A stretch of DNA of 13,657 nucleotides from Candidatus Saccharibacteria bacterium UBA6258 (GCA_002441145.1 DJVK01000015.1:1-13657); one strand, 5' to 3'; shown: positions 5,669-11,800, counted from the stretch's first letter. Notes: generated from the sequence alone by a model not told the origin. Numbers and translations: made by a program.

Positions 5669-5719
5669 CCCATAGAATTGTTATTTCTAATAGCGTTGAC
5701 TATGGGAAATGTGATTGTA
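5669..5719 (-). promoter_or_regulatory. Promoter -10 and 5' hairpin of the LysM-CHAP gene
   Basis: On the minus strand TACAAT (5719-5714) is a good -10 box; the -35 position is poor. Seven bases later CCCATAG (5706-5700) begins an inverted repeat with CTATGGG (5675-5669), enclosing a 24-base loop. The Shine-Dalgarno AAGGAGG follows six bases after the hairpin. Confidence 0.45.
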
Positions 5720-5869
5720 AAAACTCCACGTCCTACAAAACACACAAATTTGATAATACCACGAGCACAATGCTAATGTCAAGCGTTGACATGAGTACCT
5801 CAGAAAAAATCGGTGTTTTCGCGTACATTTTGCCAAACATCGATCGAGCCGAGCGGCCACAATCTGCGC

Positions 5870-5898
5870 TGGACAAACCTACTCGTTTTTGTTATAAT
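5870..5898 (+). promoter_or_regulatory. Promoter of rplA
   Basis: -35 TGGACA (5870-5875), 17-bp spacer, perfect -10 TATAAT (5893-5898) preceded by TGT, an extended -10 element. Predicted start near 5905. The remaining gene-free bases 5720-5869 hold nothing else that I can support. Confidence 0.75.
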
Positions 5899-5918
5899 CA
5901 CACACATAATCAATCAAT

Positions 5919-5949
5919 GATGGGAGGCGCTAGAAACGCCGTTACTACC
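5919..5949 (+). promoter_or_regulatory. Putative L1-binding autoregulatory leader
   Basis: TGGGAGGCG (5921-5929) and CGCC (5937-5940) form a hairpin through GGCG/CGCC, followed by GTTACTACCA, in which CCA can pair with the 5' TGG to make a second helix across an asymmetric loop. The TGGGAGGC...GCC arrangement resembles the L1 stalk of 23S rRNA, which contains GGTGGGAGGC followed by GCCAGT. Bacterial and archaeal L1 is known to repress its own mRNA through such mimics. It lies 30 bases before the rplA start. Confidence 0.45.
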
Positions 5950-5970
5950 ACAGAAAGGATTCATATAAAT

Positions 5971-6945
5971 ATGGCTAAAAAAGCCGATTTACTTGAAAAA
6001 GCCGCCGAACTAAAACTCGACGTCACAGCTAAGAATACTATCGCTGAAATCGAGGCAGCTATTGCTGGTGTCGAAAAGCACGAAGTACGTGAAGCTGTCG
6101 TCGCTAAAGCCGGCAAGCGCAGCGATAAAGCTATCAAGGAAGCCGAAGTAAAGGCCGAGAAAGAAGCTAAGAAGGAAGCTGGCGACACAAGCCCAGCCGA
6201 CCCAGATGCAGTTGATGCACGCAAAAAGGGCGCAGCGCCAAAAGTTCGCCCAATGATCGAACGACGTGGCAAAAAATACCAAGAAGTCGCTAAGCTCGTT
6301 GACGCCAACAAAGTATACAGCCTAACCGAAGCTCTTGAACTTGCTACTAAAACTAGCCCAGTTAAGTTTGACGCCAGCGTTGAACTTCACATCCGCCTAG
6401 GTGTTGACCCACGCCAAGCTGACCAGAACATCCGCGCAATGGTTTCATTGCCAAATGGTACTGGTAAAACTGTTCGTGTTGCCGTTTTCGCCCCAGAATC
6501 AGAATTTGCTGCAGCTAAAAAAGCTGGTGCAGATGTCATTGGTGACGAAGAGTTCATGAAGCAGCTCGAAAAAGAAGATCTTAACTTCGACATTCTTATT
6601 GCTACACCACAGTACATGCCAAAACTTGGTAAGTACGCTCGTTTGCTTGGACCACGTGGTCTTATGCCAAACCCTAAGAGTGGTACGGTTGCTACCGACG
6701 TCGCTAAAGCCGTTACCGAAGCTAAAGCCGGTAAGGTTGAATACCGCGTTGACAAGCAAGCTACTATTCACTTAAGCATCGGTAAGGTAAGCTTTGGTGC
6801 TGCTAAGCTAAAAGAGAACGCAGACGCATTCTTCGCTAGCCTTCAGAGCCAAAAACCATCAAGCCTAAAGGGTGCATTTGTTAAGGCTACTGCCGTTGCT
6901 ACGACCATGGGTCCTGGCATGAAGGTAGAAAACCAGACTAACTAG
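5971..6945 (+). CDS. rplA: 50S ribosomal protein L1 with N-terminal extension
   Basis: L1 binds the mobile stalk of 23S rRNA and helps release E-site tRNA; it also represses its own synthesis. The start at 5971 follows AGAAAGGA (5952-5959). The 324 residues exceed the usual ~230. The L1 core begins at about residue 99 (RGKKYQEVAKLVD) and includes the signature GPRGLMPNPKSGTV at 227-240 and KVEYRVDKQATIHLSIGK at 255-272. Residues 2-33 (ADLLEKAAELKLDVTAKNT) resemble a SAP/HeH-like helical nucleic-acid-binding motif, and about 36-95 are a charged Lys/Glu/Ala linker. The gene is alone between its own promoter and a perfect terminator, instead of following rplK. Confidence 0.95.
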   Translation: MAKKADLLEKAAELKLDVTAKNTIAEIEAAIAGVEKHEVREAVVAKAGKRSDKAIKEAEVKAEKEAKKEAGDTSPADPDAVDARKKGAAPKVRPMIERRGKKYQEVAKLVDANKVYSLTEALELATKTSPVKFDASVELHIRLGVDPRQADQNIRAMVSLPNGTGKTVRVAVFAPESEFAAAKKAGADVIGDEEFMKQLEKEDLNFDILIATPQYMPKLGKYARLLGPRGLMPNPKSGTVATDVAKAVTEAKAGKVEYRVDKQATIHLSIGKVSFGAAKLKENADAFFASLQSQKPSSLKGAFVKATAVATTMGPGMKVENQTN

Positions 6946-6960
6946 TACATATCTGGTACT

Positions 6961-6996
6961 AATAAAACCGCCTAGGTAACACTAGGCGGTTTTATT
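6961..6996 (+). terminator. Terminator of rplA
   Basis: A perfect 15-bp stem: the arm 6961-6975 ends ACCGCCTAG and the arm 6982-6996 begins CTAGGCGGTTTTATT, around GTAACA. The A/T ends make it able to act in both directions. Confidence 0.9.
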
Positions 6997-7038
6997 AATG
7001 CAAATCGTACTTATTGTTGTAATTTAGCATAAAAAGTA

Positions 7039-7068
7039 TTGCCGTACACGCTATATGTAGCGCATACT
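7039..7068 (+). promoter_or_regulatory. Candidate promoter of thyA with a dyad in the spacer
   Basis: -35 TTGCCG (7039-7044), 18-bp spacer, -10 CATACT (7063-7068). The spacer holds the inverted repeat CGCTA-TATG-TAGCG (7049-7062), a plausible repressor site. Neither box is close to consensus. Confidence 0.4.
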
Positions 7069-7119
7069 GGAATTACCAATACAAAAAACAAACATGATAC
7101 TACCTGGGGAGGTGATTAC

Positions 7120-8040
7120 ATGAAACAATATTTGGACCTGCTTCGCGATGTACGCGAAACTGGCGAGGTTAAAACTGACCGGACGGGAACCGGTACATTA
7201 AGTAAGTTCGGTGGCCAAAAAGAATACGATCTCCGCGATGGATTCCCGGCCGTAACAACTAAACGTGTCGCACTCGGCACTGTTGCCCACGAACTTTTGT
7301 GGATGACCCACGGCGATCGCAACATACAGTATCTCGCACAAAATAATGTAAATATTTGGAATGAATGGCCATTCGTCGCCTACATGAAGAAAACCGGCAA
7401 AGCACTGCCGCCGCAAGGTTCTGATGAATGGCAAGCCGAAATGGCAGATTATCTCTCGCAAATCAAAACCGATGATGCATTTGCCGAAGAATTTGGCGAC
7501 CTTGGTCCTGTGTATGGTTATCAATGGCGCCACTGGCCAGACGGAACGTTTAATGGCGTCGATCAACTGAGCAATGCGCAAGATACCATTCGCAACAATC
7601 CCGACTCACGTCGCAACATTGTAAGCGCCTGGAATGTTGCAGATATCGATGAAATGAGTAAATCCGGCTTACCTCCGTGCCACTATAACTTTCAGTTTTA
7701 CGTGAGTAATGACGGGCGGCTCGATATGAAAATGGCTCAACGCAGTGCTGATATGTTCTTGGGTGTGCCATTCAACATCGCGCAATACGCGATGCTGCTT
7801 ACTATGATGGCGCAGACCACCGACACGACACCTGGTAAGCTCATTCACACACTAGGCGACACTCATATCTATCTTAATCACTTGAATCAAGTTGACGAAC
7901 AACTTTCGCGCGAGCCTTTGCCGTTGCCACAAATTGAACTAAATCCTGCTGTGAAGGACGTCACCGAATTCACACGTGCGGATATAAAAATCATTGGCTA
8001 CGAATCGCACTCACCAATCAAAGCACCGGTCGCAATTTAA
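7120..8040 (+). CDS. thyA: Thymidylate synthase (ThyA type)
   Basis: ThyA methylates dUMP to dTMP with methylene-tetrahydrofolate. The start at 7120 is set by GGAGGTGA (7108-7115), a full complement of the 16S 3' end; the frame opening at TTG 7039 lies in the promoter. The protein is 306 residues against 264 in E. coli, with the extra length in an insert about 88-125, as in some Gram-positive enzymes. Visible family motifs are DRTGTGTLSKFG (20-31), the catalytic Cys187 in LPPCHYNFQFYV, QRSADMFLGVPFNIAQYAML (207-226), HTLGDTHIYLNHLNQ (243-257) and the C-terminal IKAPVAI. It leads the thyA-dcd-tmk cluster and converts the dUMP made downstream of Dcd. Confidence 0.96.
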   Translation: MKQYLDLLRDVRETGEVKTDRTGTGTLSKFGGQKEYDLRDGFPAVTTKRVALGTVAHELLWMTHGDRNIQYLAQNNVNIWNEWPFVAYMKKTGKALPPQGSDEWQAEMADYLSQIKTDDAFAEEFGDLGPVYGYQWRHWPDGTFNGVDQLSNAQDTIRNNPDSRRNIVSAWNVADIDEMSKSGLPPCHYNFQFYVSNDGRLDMKMAQRSADMFLGVPFNIAQYAMLLTMMAQTTDTTPGKLIHTLGDTHIYLNHLNQVDEQLSREPLPLPQIELNPAVKDVTEFTRADIKIIGYESHSPIKAPVAI

Positions 8041-8092
8041 TTCCGAACCACAGGCTAATCATTCATAAACTCAAAACATTACAGGAAATCAG

Positions 8093-8812
8093 ATGAGCGT
8101 ATACAGCAATACCGATATCAAACAAGCAATCAAAGACGACGTCATTGTAAGCGTGCCATTTAATCCAAAGCACGTCAGCGAGGCAAGTCTCGACTTTACG
8201 CTTGGTTACTACTTTTACAAGCAAGAAAAGGACGAGGATTCGTCGTTTTATAATCCGTTCGATCAAGACGATGTAGCGCGCTATTTTAAAGGCCCGCTTA
8301 AAGCAATGCCGCACAAAGAATGGTGCGACAAATATGGATATCAATTATTCAAAAATATTCCCGAAGATCACCCGATTATTGTTCTTCGTCCCGGTGAACG
8401 AATTTTAGCACACACTCACGAGTTTATGGGGATCCGTGCTCATGGTGGCGCAGCCGAAGTACGTGCGCGTAGTAGCTGGGGACGCAACGGTGTTGCGGTA
8501 TGTTTTGATGCAGGTTGGGTAGACCCGGGGTATATCAATCGCATTACACTCGAAATCTACAACTTAAATATGCACGAGGCCGTCGTATTGCCAGTGGGCG
8601 AACGCATGGGTCAATTGGTGTTCCACGAAACTGGACCAGTTGAGGGCGACTATAGCCATGGCCGCAGTGGCATGAGTGGCAAATACCAAACTACAGACAA
8701 CCTAGAAGAGCTCATCGCTAACTGGAAACCCGAAGACATGCTGCCACGCGCCTACAAGGATGCTCGCAAGTTACCGGCAATCGTCGAGGGACTTAGCGAA
8801 GGGCTACTATAG
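8093..8812 (+). CDS. dcd: dCTP deaminase (dUTPase fold family)
   Basis: This 239-residue protein deaminates dCTP to dUTP, feeding thymidylate synthesis. The start at 8093 follows ACAGGA (8080-8085). The family pattern is present: ASLDFTLG (31-38), LRPGERILAHT (98-108), RARSSWGRNGVAV (124-136), AGWVDPGYINRITLEIYN (140-157) and PVGERMGQLVF (167-177), with SGKYQ (195-199) near the end. Glu154 in ITLEIYN matches the catalytic glutamate of deaminases, whereas dUTPases use Asp earlier in the motif. Two oddities are a 40-residue insert (about 42-88, rich in aromatic and acidic residues) and a C-terminal extension after residue 203. Whether it also hydrolyses dUTP to dUMP cannot be decided by eye. 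Its stop overlaps the tmk start by one base. Confidence 0.88.
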   Translation: MSVYSNTDIKQAIKDDVIVSVPFNPKHVSEASLDFTLGYYFYKQEKDEDSSFYNPFDQDDVARYFKGPLKAMPHKEWCDKYGYQLFKNIPEDHPIIVLRPGERILAHTHEFMGIRAHGGAAEVRARSSWGRNGVAVCFDAGWVDPGYINRITLEIYNLNMHEAVVLPVGERMGQLVFHETGPVEGDYSHGRSGMSGKYQTTDNLEELIANWKPEDMLPRAYKDARKLPAIVEGLSEGLL

Positions 8813-9435
8813 TGGCAACCGGTAAATACATCATCATCGAAGGTGGTGACGGTACCGGCAAGACCACGCAAGCGGAGCTGCTACAAGCTCACCTAGAATC
8901 GCGGGGTATTAACGTCTTGCACATCAAAGAACCCGGCGGTTCACCAATGGGCGAGGCGATACGTGACGCACTGCTTAACGGCACACTCGAACGCACCCCG
9001 ATGACAAATATATTGCTATTCACCGCCAATAGGCACGTATTATGGGAGCTAACCATAAAACCAGCACTTAATGCGGGTACGTGGGTCATTTGCACCCGCA
9101 ACTACTGGTCAACGCTTGCATACCAAGGATACGGTGAGGGTATGGATGTTGATCAAATCACCGCCATTACTAAGCAGTTTACCGATGAGCAGTACATGAA
9201 ACCTGACCTTTCCGTGATTCTGACTCATTACGACAATGCCGTACGCAAACAACGCATACAGCAGCGTGGCGCACTGACTAATCCCGATACGTTCGAATCA
9301 CGCGATGACGATTTTCAGACAAAAATTCAGGCTGCATACCCAGCGATTGCGAAAGACCTAGGTATACCTACGGTAGATGCGGCACGTTCAATCGCTGACG
9401 TACAAGCGAATATCAAAAAGCTTTTCCAATTATAA
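8812..9435 (+). CDS. tmk: Thymidylate kinase
   Basis: Tmk phosphorylates dTMP to dTDP. The GTG start shares its G with the dcd stop (TAGTG), indicating translational coupling. The 207-residue length is normal. The P-loop is GGDGTGKTT (11-19), and the substrate-binding loop is KEPGGSPMGEAIRDALL (39-55), which matches the family E-P-G-G motif. The segment TRNYWSTLAYQGYG (95-108) matches the family D-R-x-x-S-x-x-A-Y-Q-G motif, but the usual Asp is Thr95 while Arg96 is kept, a notable change. The lid region (about 145-170, RIQQRGALTN then FESRDDDF) is less typical. The stop codon lies one base from the stop of the opposing gene, with no terminator between. Confidence 0.92.
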   Translation: MATGKYIIIEGGDGTGKTTQAELLQAHLESRGINVLHIKEPGGSPMGEAIRDALLNGTLERTPMTNILLFTANRHVLWELTIKPALNAGTWVICTRNYWSTLAYQGYGEGMDVDQITAITKQFTDEQYMKPDLSVILTHYDNAVRKQRIQQRGALTNPDTFESRDDDFQTKIQAAYPAIAKDLGIPTVDAARSIADVQANIKKLFQL

Positions 9436-9436
9436 T

Positions 9437-10543
9437 TTATCGCGATTGTAATTTCGCAAGTAGTGTAGCGACGTTGGTCAGTTGTACGTTGCGCGCTTTT
9501 TGCTCAGCTTCTTGGCGCAACTGGTATTCCGACAACATTCCAACAGTCAATTTAGACGCTTTTTCATCGCGATGAGTGAATACGCTAACCGATAAAGGAA
9601 TCAGGAACAGCTCTTCGGCATTGGTTTGGATATACACCTCGCTCACGTAGTTCCACGCAGACATGAAGTCCTCTGAGTCGGCCGGCTGTTTAAGAAGTTC
9701 TTTTAGATCTTGTGGGAATCCGCTCGCTTCATCTGTACGGATAGCGACCGCTTGGCGCTCAACTACCTTACATAGCGTTCCATCATGTGAATAATACGCA
9801 CCGACGTCACGTAGGTAGGTCGTCAGCAAAACATCCAAATCAAGAATCTCGACATCTGTTCGGACACAGTTCGTTCCTTCGTGTGGCGTAAACGTATCGC
9901 GCACATCAGCGTGGCGTGCAGGTAATTCAATATTGCGGTAACTAGTGTCTTCTGCATCATAAAGGATACCACCATGTTCGATGATGGCATCATTAATTAC
10001 GTCTCGCATCTCTGGAACATACTGTGCGCGACGGCCGTAAGGTATCGCTATGCTTGCAAGGTTAGTCGCATGGAGCGTCGAATTTTGCATTAGCTGAATA
10101 AGCTCTTCCGGGGTTGCGTAACCTCGCTCAGCACGAGTAATGATATCGTTAAAATAATCATCTTGTCGAAGGAATGTAATCTCATCGGCACCGTCTTTGC
10201 CGCCAAATTCTGACCAGCGTAAATAATGATGGTGGTTCTTCTCTTCTCGGCGTACAAATCCTGTCAAAAAGTCACTCTCAATAGCGGATGCGACCGAATT
10301 TGGCGTATCTTCTGGGTAAGGCGTGGCTGCGAGATCTGCTAGGTTATGCAGGATCGCAGTCTGAAAACCACGGCTTTCTGGAGCAAACGGCTTGCATGGT
10401 GTCGGACCGTACGGAGTGTGTCCTTCGATTTCGCCGAGCTCAACATAACCAGCTGGGTCAGGAATATCACGGTATAACGAAAGTAGGGCACCGCTATTAG
10501 ACGGGACCTCGCATCGAGATAGGGATTCTGACAATTCGGACAT
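9437..10543 (-). CDS. Unknown protein, 368 aa, probably near-leaderless
   Basis: I do not recognise this family. The frame could start at 10555 (MGTIMSEL), but that ATG lies inside the TATAAT box, so the real start is taken as 10543 (MSELSESLSR), which leaves a leader of only about three bases. The protein has no signal peptide or membrane helix and is rich in acidic residues. Noticeable segments are EEKNHHHYLRWSEF (about residues 102-115 of this start) with three consecutive histidines, a region YDAEDTSYRNIELPARH near the middle, and a C-terminal charged, probably coiled helix (LRQEAEQKARNVQLT). Its promoter is back to back with the rplJ promoter, and its 3' end meets tmk. Confidence 0.75.
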   Translation of the reverse strand: MSELSESLSRCEVPSNSGALLSLYRDIPDPAGYVELGEIEGHTPYGPTPCKPFAPESRGFQTAILHNLADLAATPYPEDTPNSVASAIESDFLTGFVRREEKNHHHYLRWSEFGGKDGADEITFLRQDDYFNDIITRAERGYATPEELIQLMQNSTLHATNLASIAIPYGRRAQYVPEMRDVINDAIIEHGGILYDAEDTSYRNIELPARHADVRDTFTPHEGTNCVRTDVEILDLDVLLTTYLRDVGAYYSHDGTLCKVVERQAVAIRTDEASGFPQDLKELLKQPADSEDFMSAWNYVSEVYIQTNAEELFLIPLSVSVFTHRDEKASKLTVGMLSEYQLRQEAEQKARNVQLTNVATLLAKLQSR

Positions 10544-10553
10544 AATCGTACCC

Positions 10554-10582
10554 ATTATATAAGATTTCGCACGTTTTGTCTA
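10554..10582 (-). promoter_or_regulatory. Promoter of the 9437-10543 gene
   Basis: On the minus strand: -35 TAGACA (10582-10577), 17-bp spacer, -10 TATAAT (10559-10554). It is divergent from the rplJ promoter, with the two -35 boxes 17 bases apart. Confidence 0.72.
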
Positions 10583-10599
10583 ACCACTACCGCCAATGA

Positions 10600-10628
10600 T
10601 TGACAGGGGCGAGTAAATTTGATATACT
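10600..10628 (+). promoter_or_regulatory. Promoter of rplJ-rplL
   Basis: Perfect -35 TTGACA (10600-10605), 17-bp spacer, -10 TATACT (10623-10628). Predicted start near 10635, giving a leader of about 175 bases. Confidence 0.85.
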
Positions 10629-10642
10629 TCGCCATAGACATT

Positions 10643-10690
10643 ACCAGAGACAGTGGCTGTGAGAAATCACTTAATTCGCTACCGAGGAAA
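10643..10690 (+). ncRNA. L10 leader (ribosomal protein L10-L7/L12 binding RNA)
   Basis: The segment ACCAGAGACAGTGGC (10643-10657) ... CTTAATTCGCTACCGAGG (10670-10687) matches the known bacterial L10 leader in sequence and shape. GTGGC (10653-10657) pairs with GCTAC (10678-10682), and GTGA (10659-10662) pairs with TCAC (10667-10670) around a GAAA tetraloop. The unpaired GAGACA and TTAATT/CGAGG elements form the conserved internal loop. The L10(L12)4 complex binds here to repress the operon. Confidence 0.85.
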
Positions 10691-10746
10691 TAATTAATTC
10701 TTTCCAGTAGGTCTTTGATAGTGCTCATCAAGGGCTTTTCTTTTTT
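10679..10746 (+). terminator. Attenuator of rplJ-rplL (terminator with antiterminator)
   Basis: The terminator pairs AGGTCTTTGAT (10709-10719) with ATCAAGGGCTT (10727-10737), 11 pairs with three G-U, followed by TTCTTTTTT (10738-10746). The competing antiterminator pairs CTAC (10679-10682) with GTAG (10707-10710) and GGAAA (10686-10690) with TTTCC (10701-10705). It uses the 3' strand of the L10 leader stem and the foot of the terminator, so the two states exclude each other. L10 binding should favour termination, as described for the Bacillus subtilis rplJL operon. Confidence 0.7.
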
Positions 10747-10761
10747 GAGCAGTGTCGAAAC

Positions 10762-10779
10762 TTAACAATACGGTCGATT
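10762..10779 (+). repeat. 5' arm of long-range inverted repeat around rplJ-rplL
   Basis: TTAACAATACGGTCGATT here is complementary to AATCGACCGTATGTTAA at 11778-11794. There are 17 pairs with a single bulged A, and the two arms are about 1 kb apart in one predicted mRNA. It lies between the attenuator and the rplJ ribosome site. Confidence 0.7.
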
Positions 10780-10809
10780 AATATAAACCAAAGAAAAGGA
10801 ATTCTAATT

Positions 10810-11331
10810 ATGGCAATTTCACGCGATAAAAAGAATGCTTTGGTTGCTGAAATGAGCGAACTGCTCGCTGACTCTAAGATGGCTGTGTTTGCACAGTACC
10901 AAGGACTAAGCGTTGCAGACGTTCAAGAGCTCCGTCGTGCAGCCCGTGAATCAGGCGTCGTAATCAGGGTCGTTAAAAACCGCCTTGTGCGCGTCGCACT
11001 TGCATCTCACGATGCATACAAAGACGTTGACACATCTGCACTTACTGGCCAATTGCTTTACGCAGTTAGCAGTACAGATGAAGTCGCTCCTGCGCAAATC
11101 CTCGACAAATTCGCAAAAACACACCCAGCTTTACAGCTTATCGGTGCGTTTAGCGGCGAAGGTGCTACGTTAAGCACCGACGAAGTCAAGGCACTAGCTG
11201 GCCTTCCAAGCAAGGAACAGCTTATCGCAGAAGTCGTCGCCCAACTGCTTTCACCAGTTCACGACATTACCAACGCACTTTCAGGCAATCTACATGCATT
11301 GCTCGATGGTGTCGAGGCCAAAGCAGCTTAG
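10810..11331 (+). CDS. rplJ: 50S ribosomal protein L10
   Basis: L10 is the stalk base protein that binds L11-region rRNA and carries L7/L12 dimers. The 173-residue length is normal. The N-terminal rRNA-binding domain spans about residues 1-130: MAISRDKKNALVAEMSELLADS, then VFAQYQGLSVADVQELRRAAR and VIRVVKNRLVRVAL, all typical. The C-terminal helix (about 138-170, EVVAQLLSPVHDITNALSGN) is the L7/L12-binding tail. The start at 10810 follows GAAAAGGA (10792-10799). It is controlled by the upstream L10 leader and attenuator and is co-transcribed with rplL, 54 bases downstream. rpoB does not follow, unlike the common arrangement. Confidence 0.96.
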   Translation: MAISRDKKNALVAEMSELLADSKMAVFAQYQGLSVADVQELRRAARESGVVIRVVKNRLVRVALASHDAYKDVDTSALTGQLLYAVSSTDEVAPAQILDKFAKTHPALQLIGAFSGEGATLSTDEVKALAGLPSKEQLIAEVVAQLLSPVHDITNALSGNLHALLDGVEAKAA

Positions 11332-11385
11332 TTTTAAACTAAGCAAACATCAAATTAACTACGAATTACAAAGGAGTCTACTATC

Positions 11386-11763
11386 ATGGCAGACGTAAAG
11401 AAACTTGCGGAAGAGCTAACTAAGCTTACCGTACTTGAAGTAAACGAACTAAAGAACGTCCTTAAGGACGAATACGGCATCGAGCCAGCTGCTGCTGCAG
11501 TTGCTGTTGCTGCTGGCCCTGCTGCTGACGCAGGCGCTGCTGCTGACGAAAAAAGTGAATTCACTGTAACCCTGAAGGACGCAGGTTCACAAAAAGTCGC
11601 AGTTATCAAGGCTGTTAAAGAACTTACAGGTCTTGGTCTTGGCGAAGCTAAGGCTATCGTTGACAACGCACCAGCACCAGTTAAAGAAAAGGTCTCAAAA
11701 GACGAAGCAGAAGCTGCCAAGAAAGCTCTTGAAGAAGCTGGCGCTACTGTCGAACTCGCTTAA
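11386..11763 (+). CDS. rplL: 50S ribosomal protein L7/L12
   Basis: L7/L12 is the multi-copy stalk protein that recruits translation factors. The 125-residue length is normal. Residues 1-32 form the dimerisation and L10-binding domain (VKKLAEELTKLTVLEVNEL), about 33-55 are the Ala/Gly-rich hinge, and 57-125 are the factor-binding domain with EFTVTLKDAGSQKVAVIKAV, GLGLGEAKAIVDNAP and the C-terminal EEAGATVELA. The start follows AAGGAG (11371-11376), stronger than the rplJ site, which suits the higher protein copy number. A strong terminator follows at 11801-11822. Confidence 0.97.
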   Translation: MADVKKLAEELTKLTVLEVNELKNVLKDEYGIEPAAAAVAVAAGPAADAGAAADEKSEFTVTLKDAGSQKVAVIKAVKELTGLGLGEAKAIVDNAPAPVKEKVSKDEAEAAKKALEEAGATVELA

Positions 11764-11777
11764 TTTCAACATTTTTC

Positions 11778-11794
11778 AATCGACCGTATGTTAA
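11778..11794 (-). repeat. 3' arm of long-range inverted repeat around rplJ-rplL
   Basis: AATCGACCGTATGTTAA, the partner of 10762-10779, lies between the rplL stop and the terminator hairpin, so both arms are inside the same predicted transcript. Confidence 0.7.
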
Positions 11795-11800
11795 CCTTAT

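Noticed and set aside
7102..7113. ACCT-GGGG-AGGT hairpin over the thyA ribosome site
   Set aside because: Only four base pairs with a four-G loop; too weak to claim regulation.
9431..9436. TATAAT on the plus strand at the tmk stop
   Set aside because: No -35 box and no plus-strand gene downstream for over 1 kb.
10544..10555. Earlier ATG at 10555 as the start of the minus-strand 368-residue protein
   Set aside because: This ATG overlaps the consensus TATAAT of the gene's promoter and so lies upstream of the transcript.
10722..10751. TGCTCA/TGAGCA hairpin around a T-rich loop in the rplJ leader
   Set aside because: Its right arm is made after the terminator's T-tract, so it forms too late to act as the antiterminator. 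The pairing at 10679-10710 fits better.
11490..11560. Repeated gct/gca codons in rplL as a possible tandem repeat
   Set aside because: This is the normal Ala-rich hinge of L7/L12.
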